Below are positions 36,201 to 50,000 of a stretch of 64,000 nt of DNA, in pieces. The position numbers were made by a program, and so were the translations under genes. The first letter of the stretch is position 1, and the number at the start of each line of letters is the position of its first letter. Origin of the DNA: Stictocephala bisonia (taxonomy: Eukaryota; Arthropoda; Insecta; Hemiptera; Membracidae); NCBI GenBank assembly GCA_035578905.1, contig JAQJVL010000110.1:744001-808000 (forward strand), read 5' to 3'. Under the pieces are notes generated by a model. It saw nothing but the letters and a program-made list of their open reading frames with translations. It made no database searches and had not been told where the DNA came from.

Positions 36201-39200
36201 CTATGAACAAACAGCGGTTACTTTCTGGATAACCCTTGTAAATTCAATCAAGAAAATCAATTTCAGCCATTTACATATACTATCATTGGACAAGAGAGAT
36301 TAACAAAGTAATCCAACACAATATTTTTACCTTTTTGTACCTATACTGTACTGAACTTGTGTTGTATGATTTTCACTTACTTAAAATTAACTTTGTAAAT
36401 GATAATTTACAGCGATTTATTTACCTTTACCGCAAGTGAAACAGCATCGAACAGATTACCACCACATTCTAATACAAGAATATCAGCGTATAATTTCCAG
36501 CATTGTAAGCCTGGGAGAATACACAGCTTTTCAGTTGGAAATGAAGCGTACGCTCTAGCAAGCCCTGTACTAATTTCTGTTGCTAGGTCTTCTCCTCCAC
36601 GTCCTTCAAATGCAGGTGTGGCATTTGCTGAGCTGTAAGGAATTGCGTTCTTCAATTAAAAGCTAACTTTATACAGCAGTAATATTTAATGTTAAAAGAT
36701 TATGCACTATAATAAACAATATATTACAACCACGATAGTATGTACGTGAAAATGTTACTAAACAATTTAAGAATTATTCTGCATTACATTTTGATGAGCT
36801 TATATCCAGATATATAAAGGATTTACTATTAGCTGTTTTAGGGTCTAGAGGTGAGGTCCATGTAATTTAATGTGCAGTAAGACAACAGTGGTGGCAGACC
36901 TCACTAACTAATCAAATTTCTGGCAAAAAATTATCATTAAATATCTGTATACACAATATCCTTTGAACGTACAATTCAAATGAACTTTGTGGTAGTGGAT
37001 GTTGTTTCATTTTCTGAGTCTTTGTTCTTTGCCTGATGAGGTTCTGTTGTTTGGGTTGAATCTTATATAGTGATTGTTTTGAATTGGTTTATCTTCAGGT
37101 TGAAATATTAGCATAAATCTTTTGGATGTTGGCGTATTCTTCAGTAGTGGTGCAAATTAGGTGTGGTTCTGCTGCTCTGAATATGGTAATATGATCTGCG
37201 AACCATTTAGCATACATACACAATGGTGATGACTCTCCTACCCACCCAGACACATACAGTAATAGTGACCCACCCATAAACGTTCTGTGGCCCACTGACC
37301 CACCCATACAAATACAGTGGTAGTTACCCACCTGCCCACCCATAAACATACAATGAAAGTTAAGTAAATAATATAATTATTTATTATTAAGACACCGATC
37401 ATCAAGATGTGGGCGAATATGGATTTCAAATGAGTGTAAATGAACGATTGTAGTCTTTGTTAAAAACTAAAGTCAACGATTCCGAGGAAAATGTCATTAA
37501 TTAATAGCCCAATGAAAAATGAATAGGATTTTGTCTTTTGAACTTAGAATCAAACTGGGAAATGTAACCACACAAAAAAAATACTTTTAATAATAACGAG
37601 CCAACAATTAGCCTCTGAGGAATTAGATTACACACCTATGCCAGGAGGTCAGCCTTTTTTGGGTTGTCTTAAAATGGTAATCTCCTTGTGGATTACTGTT
37701 ATTATCAACAGGGTGACTGATTGAACAAATTGCCTAATTAACCCTGGCTCGTGAGGTGGAGCATAATTTATGCTCCTCACAATGCCACCCAGAATCGTGA
37801 GGTGGAGCATAATTTATGCTACTGCATTAAAATCAATAAAACATATGTTTATCAACAAGCAAGCACAAGGTTGGTAACAATTGAAACAGAATGTTCTGAT
37901 CTATACATTTCAGATTTCTAATAATTTTTGTATTCAATTTTATAAACGTAGGAAAACGTGCAACAACAAACTTCCGCTCAGTTTCCACCCGGCTGAGGTC
38001 GGGAGCAGTGAAAAGGCTGATGTTTGTCGAATGATTGAAGGACAACCAGAAGACGGAATAAGTCATACCAAATATCAGTCTATAGGGAATAAAATAATCT
38101 AACAAAACAAATTGCATTGTTTTGGCTGCATTGGATATTTTACAACAAATGTTTTCGTGTTCCCTTGTTTGAGTGTTTTCTCTCAAGTGAGTCGAGGCAT
38201 AATTTATGTTTTTGACGAAAGTTTAGTTAATAAGTTATTTATTGAGATATAAACAAACAAAAAATTAGCCAGAAAGGCAGAGACGTGCAACAACAAACTT
38301 CCGCTCAGTTTCCGCCCGGCTGAGGTCAGGAGCAGTGAAAAGGCTGATGTTTGTCGAATTATTGAAGGACAACCAGAAGACGGAATAAGTCATACCAAAT
38401 ATCAGTCTATAGGGAATAAAATACTCTATCTAACAAAACAAATTGCATTGTTTTAGCTGCATTGGATATTTTACAACAAATGTTTTTGTGTACCCTTGTT
38501 TGAGTGTTTTCTCTCAAGTGAGTCGAGGCATAATTTATGTGTTTGACAAAAGTTTAGTTAATAAGTTATTTATTGAGATATAAACAAACAAAAAATTAGC
38601 CAGAAAGGCAGAGAGTTCATACGTTGATAGGTGCCGTTTCGAGCGATTTCCGTGCAGTATGTTGGCAATGGTCACGTGACAAGTTTTCTGTTCGGCGAGT
38701 ACAAAGAAAACCTGGCAATGGCAGTCAGTCGTCTAGGCCATATTGTTTGGTGCACTTTGGATTTTATATGTCAGTGTTTTATTCGCTGTCATTGTCATAA
38801 ATTAATATTTGTACTAATACAATTATGTGTAATGTGTAGTGTAATGATAGTGGAATGTGTTATAGTGGTTTGTAGTGTAAAAATATATCAGTAATACTAA
38901 AAAATATGTTAATTAGTTATGATCTTTGTTTATTATTATTGCACATAATTGATAATCATTATTATAAAAACAACAGTCTAGCATACAAAGGATGTTTAAA
39001 TTTATCAATATCAAAGGATCCTGGGATGCAGAACTAAGAGTCAGATATTTTATTTTATATTGTAGGTCTAGATGTAAGTGTATTTCAGTGTTTATTTGAC
39101 AGCTGTGTATATATTTATGTAGGTACTAGCCTAAACATTTATTTTTTATCCTATTTAAGCTAACAAAGTGTTCACAGATAAGGTATTAGTCTGGCATAAT

Positions 39201-42200
39201 AAAAATAATAATTAACAAAAATATTATGTACTAATTCTGTTCAATGTAAATTATTTGTTTATCTTAGTTATGCGACAACAGTATGACTTAGTATGTTATT
39301 ATATAGTGCTAAAACCTTATTTATGACCCTAAGGTAATACATTATTTATATTTCTATTCAGAAATATGTGTTCTATCAAGTGTAACTATCATAAATTCCC
39401 AAAAAATATTTTATATAATGTTTACAAAATGCACTATTTTTCAAGTGCTGTTTACACAATTTGTGCACACTCACTTATGGTGTTATAAGTTTTATACTTT
39501 TTGGAATATTTTCATATATTTTACATTTTCTTGTAGCTACGAGAATTGGTATAAAAATTATAAACGAAAGATAACAACACAGAACTTTATTTACATACTC
39601 ACAGTAACCTAGCCTACTTCTCAATGTAGTTGCCTTGGTTGTCAAGGCATTTATTGTACCGAGGAATCAGTTTTTCAATGCCAGTGTTATACTCTTCAGC
39701 CGCCAAAGATTTGAGCCAGGATGTCACTTCTTCCTTCAGTTCTTCATCGTTTCCAAACTTCTTCCCACCCAAGAATGTTTTCAGTTTCGGGAACAGATGG
39801 TAATCTGAAGGCGCAAGGTCCGGACTATAGGGAGGGTTTCCAAAAATTTCCCACTTTAGATCTTGAAGTTCTTGCTGGGTTCGTACCGATGCATGGGGCC
39901 GAGCATTGTCGCGGATCAAAAACTTTTTTTGACAAAATGCCACGTCTTTTGTTCTGTATTGCACGTCTGAGTCTTTGAAGGGTTTCGCAATAGGCTTCTG
40001 AATTTATCGTTTCTCCCCTTGGCAAAAACTCGACATGGATTAAACCTTTGCAGTCCCAAAAACAGTTGCCATAAATTTTCTTGTGTTCAGATTCGATTTT
40101 TCTTTTACGTGTTTCGAGGGCAAGTTTGAGTGATGCCACTCCATGGATTGTCGCTTTGTTTCCGGAGTTTTGTACGAAACCCAAGTTTCATCTCCGGTCA
40201 CAATACGATCGAGAAATTGTTCACCATCACTATCATATCGAGTAAGAAGTTCAAGGGCTGCTCCCATTAGTTTAGTCTTGTGGACTTCTGAGAGAAACTT
40301 TACAACCCACCGAGCGCACATTTTTTTATACCCAAGATGCTCAGTTACAATTACATGTAAGAGGGATCGAGAAACGTCTGGAATAGCGTCTTTTAAAGTG
40401 GTTAAAGTGAATCGCCGGTTTTCCTGAATTTTGTCGTCAACTTTTGTCTTCAATTCCTCAGTCACAAGTTATGGCCTCCCAATCCGTTCTTCATCGTGAA
40501 CATTGGTTCTTCCTTGGTTGAACATAATGCACCATTTCCTCACTGAAGATTCGTTACATTCTCACCATAAACAGTGTTTATTTGCCTATAAATTTCGATA
40601 GGCAATTTTTTTTGAATTTTTACTTGTACTATTTGATTAACTACATGATCAAACACTGTAACTTTGCATATTTTTTCATTTTTGCGTTTTATGAAAAGAA
40701 AAAATTCCCCCAAAAAAACCTAGTAGTTTATCTGAAATGTAACAACATATTATAGTGCACTAAATAATAAACAATTTGGCTATCTTGGAATTAGTTTTAA
40801 AAATCTTTTAGTGCTCCAAAGGAGGGTTATAACTTATAATTTACGTATTATTTATTATTATTTAGAAGAAAAACAATATGATAAAATTTACATTTGGAGC
40901 ATATTTAATATTTTTTTGATCTTTCCAAAAAGCCTTGCGAAGCACCAAAAAAAGGACCTAGCAGTGGGGAGCATATAATGGATCACCCATTACTCACGAT
41001 CTAGGGAGAAATATCTTCTTCTTTTTCTCTATTTATCAGCAAGTGCAAATAGTTCTACCAAAATCCAACAGAAAATTTGAGTACATTTATATAACAAAAC
41101 CTTAATTTACATAATTATCACATTAAAGATGGCATTACATTATGGACTTAGTTTTGTGAACTTACAGTAATTGTTAAAAAAATGGTGGTGAAATATGAGA
41201 AATTAAAGTGAGTTAGTGTGATTTGTTGAGAATTAAATTGTTTTTAAATTGGAAGTAATTGCTAGAGAACACAACTTGTGGTTAGCCACCAACTGAATGG
41301 CACAAAACAATCATACTATACTTCCATAGCATCATTTTCCTCAGCTCAGGTTATCTGCCACTGAGCTGTTCAGGGAAAAGTTGGCTCACTCTCGCCATAA
41401 TACTCATTATGTAATTCATAATGAGTATAATTTATTGGTCAATTCCTCATAAGAAGTGGACTGTCTTAAGTCCCTTTCGTATGGATGTGCGAGGATACAA
41501 CTACTGGAAATATAAGTGGGGAATGGTAAATAATCAGTCACGTTATTGCAAAGGCAAAATTCATGGACCTTTAGAGTTAATGAGTGCCCATTGCGTTCTT
41601 TTCAAGGGGGACTAGCTGGTCTTCATTCAAGCGGAAAAGAAGGTGTTAAATGGTGTTAAAAACCTGGACTTAGTTCTGTGATTGGAGATCAATATTTAAA
41701 CACTGAAACACAAGTACTGTATACTTTTTATTTTATTTACTGTAGGTTTTAAAATTTTCTTTCCTCCTCCTTCTATTTTGGTAGCTGGCACTGAAATCCA
41801 TATATATAGGTTGATTTATTACTGAATCAATAAATAATCTTGTGAAAATCATTGTATTATACTGTATTTTAAGAAGAAGAAATGTTGGATCTTTTCCAGT
41901 ATCATACCAGGTTATGAACATCATACAGTAAATCATAATATATTATTTTATAAATCCTAATAATGAAGCACACACCCAATAAATCAAAAGCATTTGGCTG
42001 TTGACAAAATTGTGGAATAAAGCACATTGCGGAACCAACCACTCGTGGGGTGGCGGCAGCATGATGGAATGGACAAGCGATATTCGATAAAATACAGTTA
42101 TTCTTCAAAACTTAAACAGAAAAACTACATAAATATTCATATCTGAAAACTTAAGAAATTGACTTCAAACAGTGAGTATATGGGTAAATGCGAAAATAAT

Positions 42201-45200
42201 ATTTTATTTTTTTAAACATACCAGTCGACAAAGAATTCTAGTTTGCCTTGATTAGGTGTTTCAGGAAAAGGTACATCTATTTCAGTTTTAACTCCAACAA
42301 GAATATCTGTGTTGGCTAGCCGCAATCTTGCAGACCCACTTGCATTGCTGACGACATCTGTCTCCAGTTCCATTGGTCTATAATCTTTGCAAGAGCGGCC
42401 ATCACATCGGAAATTGTCCTGTAACAATAAATAATAGAATCATAAAATAAAAATCATGTGCTACTGTTTGCTAATAATATAACACGTGGAAAATAACACT
42501 AGAAAAAAAACACAGGTTTTAGAATTAACGCTACCACGATAAAATTAATGTTAACGCTGATTTAGACTACTAATTCATTTTATAAATGATTAGGATTTGA
42601 AAGAACTTCAATAAAAGCCAAACTGCATTAGATATTATTGAACTATAAAGTTTTATAATAGGAATTTAGAATTAAAATATATTCAACTTACTTTTCCAAA
42701 TGTTATAAAACATTATTTTTTCGTCTTACAAATATTGTATTTTTTTTTTTTAATTTATTTATTTACAGTGAACTTAAATCCCAATAACAAATCAAACCAG
42801 TTTATTATAACAAAACAAGATAAAGCACTATCTCACATTTCGTATAACATATAAAGTCAAGGCCCAATATTAAATAAAATAAACTGAGGTAATACTAAAG
42901 GTATCAAAGATAGTCAAATAATCAAAATCTCTATTACATGAACTTCAAGTACAGTAAAGTATCAGGTATAATAACACTAAAACCACAAATTGTACATTAC
43001 TCAAATAAAGTTTTCAAATGTTAAGTTTTAGGTCGACTGAGTATTGAGTGTAATGCTCCAGTTGGTTGCCAGCGCATGAACTCTCCCAAAGTCTAGATTG
43101 GGTGGCTGATCAGGAAATTCTTAAGACTCCTTGAATTCTTACTCTTACAGATCCTTATCCTGTGGTAGGATATTCCTTAGCTTCTAACAAATCTAAGAAG
43201 GCTTCCTTTCAAAGAATCTTGTGCCATGGTGTGACAGATTGTAGTTAATTGCATATTGTAGGTATGCAGCTTTTTGCCTGTCGAAAGGCTTAATTTCTCA
43301 AGACAAGAACACCTTTTTGTGTATACAAAGTGGTGACTGTGGAAATATGAATGAAATTAACTTTTTGGATCTAAAAATGATTCATGATCATAACAAACTT
43401 TCATATTGAATTTTCAGGAAACCTACTCAAACCAATTGTACAATAAATAACAGTTCTGTCCATCCTCATCTCATAAAACAGCTAGCTTCAGAAGTATGTT
43501 ATATAGGGCGTATTCAATACCATTAAGTGTTGCAAATAGAAAACAGGAAATAAATGTAATAAAATGAATAGCTATTGCAAATGGATACAAGGCATCAATC
43601 ATTGATGAAATTGGCAGTAGAATAAAAATAAAATAAAATAAAATTTGAGACAGTAAATGAACAACACTTAAAAAAGAAAAATCTGATAAAGAACAAAAGA
43701 AGTATGTGTCCCTCCATTACAATAGACCGTTTACACAAAGAGTTGGTAATAGATTTAAGAAATTCAATTTATCAGTAGCTTTTAAGACTTGTAATCTATG
43801 TCCAACATTTTACACCCGAATATTGAAAGTGAAGATAAATTCAATAGTTCAGGAATATATCAGGTTAAATGTAATGATTGTAGTATGTTTTACATAGGTC
43901 AGACTGTTAATTTTGGCAAAAGATGTAAAAACCATGTCTCTGCTTTTAAGAGTAAGAAACCTGAAAGATCTAATGTAGCTAAACACCTTCTGAATTGTAC
44001 CCACAGTTTGAACAAAATAGATGAAAATGTAGATATTCTAAATGTTTGTAAGAAGGGTCTTATTATGAATGCTTGGGAAGAGTTATTTATTTTTAAAGAA
44101 AAATGTAAGGATCGTGATAAATTAATGAATGAACAGGTTAATTTTGATTCCGCAATAGTTTTTAACAATGTATTTTCAGCAACTAAAAGAACAGAAGTAA
44201 CAGCCAATAGGGATTAACCAATAATATTTATTTTATTTTAAATTAATATTATTTGCTCATGCGCATATTAAGATTTATTTGAAAAGAAGGAACCTCTTAA
44301 ACAGGCATTGCCTTAGGAGGTCCTAGTATTTTCTTGAAATATGTAAATTATGATAAAGGTTTTGTTCTAGTAGTATAAGTTTTATTTTGTTAACAGAGAA
44401 TTAAGAAGAAACCTTTTTATGTTTGAATGTAATTATATGTATTTTATGTATATATTTCGAGAAAATAAATATATTCTTATTCTATTCTTATTCTATATCA
44501 CAGCAACCGTCATTCTGACGACTCCAACCAATGGGGGTCACGTGATCATAGGCCTACAAGAGTTGTTGAACACCATTTTCCATTCTTTTGTGAATCCCTC
44601 TGGTCTGAGGAATTTGAGCATGGTTCGCCAAATTCGATCACCATAATATTTGTGCATTTTGTACTTGTATTGTAATATATTTCTGCATTTTGTGCTTATA
44701 TTGTAATAAATTTGTGTTGTGTGACGTTTACTTGTACTGTATAATTTATAAATACCAAAGCATCCACAAAGGTCTTTCCAAAATCAGATATTAACTATTC
44801 TGTTGCTTTATAATTTATGCACTTCTGTCATTGATACCACATTGACATGTCGTGTAGGGATAACCCTGCCATCCATCTTTACACGTACAGTGGCGATGAT
44901 AATCCAATCGTGTATGGGTGTGATGTTTAGGGACCTAACTGTAATATCCATGTACGTATAGGGCGGTTGGGTCCACACCACTGTACATTATAGGTGGGTC
45001 AATACTATTGTATGTGTATGGTAGGTGGGTGGATATGTCAATAATCATTATGATCATCACCACCAAACGTGTATGGAAGAGTGGATGAGTCACTTAATTG
45101 TTCAGTAAGATAAATTCATATATACGCTCAGTGTAACATTATCACCCAACGTGTATGGGACGGTAAGCGGAACATTACGTCGTACATGTGTAGGAAGGTG

Positions 45201-47012
45201 GTTATGTTACTATTCCCGTACTTGTATGGGAGGATGGGTGGGTCATTATCACCATACGTTTATAATTAGGTGGACGGGTTATTATCACCGTACGTGTATA
45301 TTAGAAGATCATCCATATGACAAATAATAAGGTTAACGTACCTTTGTCATCTTCAGCTTCAAAATCCTATTGTATTGGATTACCGGTTTCAGAGCAAGAA
45401 CTCCATTGTCACATCCACTGTATGTTGTCAAACACTTAAAATCAGTCACATTCAAAACATTTATAACAAAAATTTACACATTTACAAAAAACAAATGATA
45501 ACATGGCCAGCCGGTATGATGGTCAGATCCAGACTGAGTATGCAACTGGAACGATGTTATCCAATGACCAACTTGACCTTGAACGATCTTATTTCTATCT
45601 GGCTGTCTGACTTCTTTCATCGGTTGACTCAAACTTGTAATCCGATCAAACAAAATATTTGTGGAGAATTTTTAATTTTCATTAAGCACAGTAATTGGGT
45701 TGCTCTTCATGGCTTTATATATTTCATAAGTTTCTAGAGTATTCATTGCCGCACCTCTATTACATTTATGGAGAATATCGAGGTTGGTGTCAATGTCCTT
45801 AATGTTATGATTGGTGTTAACTAAATGTTCACCAAAGTGAGATGTTTGAGGCTTGTTAATGGTCTTGGGTATGTGTTCATTGAAACGCTTTTTGAAACAA
45901 CAGCCTGTCTGTCCTATATAATATTCGGACAATCTGAACATTTGATTTTATATACACCAGTGGTGTCTAAGGCATCAGGTATTGATTTTTTTTCGGACAT
46001 TTAACAGTTTTCCTATTTTATTATTTGTCTTACAAGCTAAAGTGACATTTTGTTTTCTTAGTTGTGATTTCAAAATATAGTGTAAATTTTCACCATATTC
46101 TACAAGGAGCAAACACTTTTTTATTTTTACATTTACTAACTAGGTCATCAACCATTTTTATGTCATAAACATTACGCTAAATACGACAAGGGTAGGTTAA
46201 CCTTATTATTTGTCATATATATCAGCTCAGGAGGCTTTAACAATTTAACAATAAATCACCCATATGTGTATGGGTTGGCGAGAGAGTCTATACCACCATA
46301 CTGGGCAGGATGGATATTACACATGACACACATACAGTGGTACATCCACATTATAAACTTACACACATTCATGATTTTGACCCATCTATAGACGTACAGT
46401 GATATTCGGTTACCCTGCAAAAAGCTTCAACATATTAAAATGATTATAATAATAATCATAATAAGATGCCCATGAACAAGATTTTGACCCACCCTTAGAC
46501 GTATAGTAATATCCCGCTACCCTGGAGAAAACTTCAAAATATAAAATTGGTTATCATTAATAAGATGCCAATCATAGAGATAGGCGAACATGAGGGGTGA
46601 ATGAGTATGTGAATGTAGATGAATGAGTGTAGTGAATGAAAGAGCTATTTCTAATAGCCCAATAGCTAAGATGGACTTGTGTAAGTGGAATCTGAACCAT
46701 GTAGTATTGGTCTGAACTTCAACTAACTGAGTCGGATACTCTTCTCTTCCCTACATTCGAACACTGATTACCACCCAAAACGGACACCCCAGACTTCTCT
46801 AGTAGTGTCCACATCAATGGTAACCACTGAGCTAACACCATGGTCAGTTGTGTGAGGGCCGGGTATAAAACCTATCGCCTATAATCTACACAACACTTTG
46901 TCCTCAAATAAATAGATAAGTCAATTATTCAATATGATTTGAATTTTATGTTAGTACTTGGAACACTGTTAGTTGTCACGTAGGTGTATTAACATTTCTT
47001 ATTTATGTTGCT

Positions 47013-47062
<50 letters not shown>

Positions 47063-50000
47063 ATGATAGCCATCTTGTGTATTTGTATAACAAATACAAC
47101 TTATACCCAAGTTTTTTTTCATAATTTATCAACCCTGAACTTTAGTTTTGACAATATCTGTAGATACCTCAGACACTATTCCTTGTAACACCTGTTACTA
47201 TTCCTTATAACACCCGTTACTGTAAACTTTTCCATGAAACTTTATTTATATGTTTGTTTTAAACAACTTATTCAACAAGTTAGGAATGTTGTTAGAAATG
47301 ATAAAAACTACGGTAACAATTCATTTACAAATTAATAAAAATGTTGATAGTTCACTTTAATACTTTAAGGGAAACAGCGGTCTCTGAGACCTTGAGGTAA
47401 ATTTGTTTCTTCATTATTGGCAGCACTGTTTGTTTGCTAACGCTACAAACCTTATACATCTTCCTCTACTCCTCCCCTAGTGACCTATGTTGTTTTTGTC
47501 TAGTTGACCTTCAGACATCCGAGTGGAATAATGTTCTTTGTTAATACTGCTGGTCTCTGGTACCACGTGTTTCACATAATGTTTCTTGTGACCTGGTCTG
47601 TGATATCGTGTGTTTCGTTTATTGCAACTATTTTGTAGACCTCTGGAGTATACAAAACTGGATTTTTACAGTAATTTTGTATACAGACTATAAATATTTT
47701 GTGTATATAAATTGTAAATATTTTGTGTATAAAAACTGTTAATTTGTTTATATATTTTAGTTGTTTATCTCTAATTTTTACATAGTGGATCAACCCTTAA
47801 GTTCTTGCAAAAAACCACAACGTGAAGTCATAAATTGGCTGGACAGTAACAATTGGAATCGTGTTCAACGAATGGTTTTGGGCAGTTCAGAAGGTGATGT
47901 GTCAAGTGAGGAAAGTGAAGCAGTAGATAACTCAGATGCTACCCCGGACTATGTTTTACCAAATGATGACGTGCAAAATGAGGATGCTGACAGTGATGTA
48001 GGAGCTGGATGTGTAGTATCTGATGATGACAAGGAACTTTCAGTTTCCAGGTGAGCCTTCTGAAACTACATTAGATTGTACTAGTCTCCCAGTGTATATA
48101 TTTGGCAGACTGAAAAAAATGAACTTGGACCTCCGTACTGATGGACTACTCAAAATCCACCTGCTAATGTAAGAACTCCAGCAGAACATAATTCTTGGAG
48201 ACTCCCTGGTTTGACTATGCATGCTCAATGTTTAGGAGACAATCCCAACCATATCGATGTGTGGACTTCATTATTTGATAATAGTGTGATTTTGTACTAT
48301 TGTACAAAATACAAACAAGAAAATTCAGGCCCTTGTAAATAGCATAGAGTATACAACAAACAGATATAACTATAGAGAAACGGATGCTACAGAGATTAAT
48401 GCTTACATTGGTTTGCAGCTTTTAACTAGTATTTTAAAGAATAATAGTGAGAGTATGAAGTCACTTTTTTCAAAGGATATAAAAAATCAACCTTACTTCA
48501 ATGCTACAATGTCAGAAAAGAGATACAACATTTTAACTAGCTGTTTTTGATGATTCAAACACACGTAATAAAAACACATAAAGGTGCTTCCATTTCAGAG
48601 CTTTTTTGTCAATTGATATCTAACTTACAGAAAGCTTATTGCTTGACAGAACACAATAGACGAAATGCTAGTCCCGTTTTGGGGCCGATGTAGTTTTCAA
48701 GTCCACATGCACAAGAAATCAAACAAATATGGGGTGAAGATAAACTGTCTTTGTGATTCTGAAACATTGTATCTTTACAATGTATATATTTATACTGGTA
48801 AAGATTCAGATGGTGTTGGGCTCTCGCATCAAAAACTAGAACTTCAAAAGCCCACATAAACGCTTGTACAGCTATGCAAGCCACTACAGCGTACAAACAG
48901 GAATGTGACGTTGATAATTACTTCACATCAATCGAATCTGTGGACATGCTGAGCAAACAAGGACTAACGTTAGTTGGCACAACGTGTAAAGACAAGCTAG
49001 TGATTCCAAAAAAATGTTTGCTGCATAAAGACCGTATAGTAGGTTCATCTTACCTTTGTTTCAACAACAAAATCATTTGCTTTCTTATGTACCTAAAAGA
49101 AACCGAGCAGTGGTGCTGATATCCAGTTTGCACCATGTGGCACAACAAAACAAGGTGAAAAAGAAACCTGAGATTCTATATTTCTACAATGACACAAAAT
49201 GTAGGGTTGATCTAATTGACATGAAGTGTGCCATATATGCTTCTAACTGAAGAACTCGTCGCTGGCCACTTGCAGTGTTCTATAGAATGTTGAACATCAG
49301 CAGTATAAACTCTTTCATAGTATACCTTTGCTACAAAAACTCACCAATCACTGCAAGATACAATTTCGTCAAGGAGCTCTCAAAACAGTTAATTAAGCAA
49401 CGTCTGAGGAGGCGCTTGAATGTCTTAAATTTGCCTAGATACATCACACAGGCGATAATAAAGGCACTTTAAGAAGAAAATATACCAAGAGGGGTACCTA
49501 ATGACAGAATTACAAAAAGGAAGACATGTAGCAAGTGTCCTTACACAAAGCAGAGGAAAACCAATTACGCTTGCATCAAATGCTCTTGCCCTATGTCTTG
49601 AATGTAACAGAAAAGTTGTACTGACTATACAGTGTAGTGTATATGAGAATCCTTAATAAGAACTTGCGAGCTGAAAAATGTTACATTATATTACTGATTT
49701 TATGAATATTTTATTGTTAGTATGACATGATTTTTATCTCAACCTCTTGATTTATTTTATTTATGCACCTAGTTTCCTGTCAGACATAAGTTTTCTATCA
49801 GAATTTCAGTAGCGGTCTCTCAGAGCATTTGTTTCAAATAACATTATGCAAGTACATGTTTCATTTAAAATGTTAATCATTAATTTTTGAAACCATTAGG
49901 CCTAATTCCACAGTGACATGGGCTTACCAGTAAGGGCACAGTGATGGGCAGATGCAGTATTAATAAACTTAAAAATGTATATTCAATAGTACACTTGCCT

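Larger units (their letters stand above)
34475..36424 (-). other. EXOSC7 intron 3
   Basis: 1.95 kb with a short minisatellite patch at about 35070-35135 and an internally deleted mariner at about 35491-36238. Confidence 0.6.
36633..42221 (-). other. EXOSC7 intron 2
   Basis: 5.6 kb. It holds a minisatellite (37217-37350), a SINE-like copy (37375-37580), a short duplicated palindromic motif (37749-37820), a 327-bp tandem duplication (37957-38614), a mariner (39540 to about 40690) and a small perfect hairpin (41400-41428). No exon was seen. Confidence 0.6.

Noticed and set aside
39721..40427. Plus-strand open frames over the mariner
   Set aside because: Opposite-strand shadows of the transposase, which shows D34D motifs on the minus strand.
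45375..45737. 120-codon plus-strand open frame
   Set aside because: Lies over the 3' part of an antisense Penelope-like fragment; no recognisable domain.
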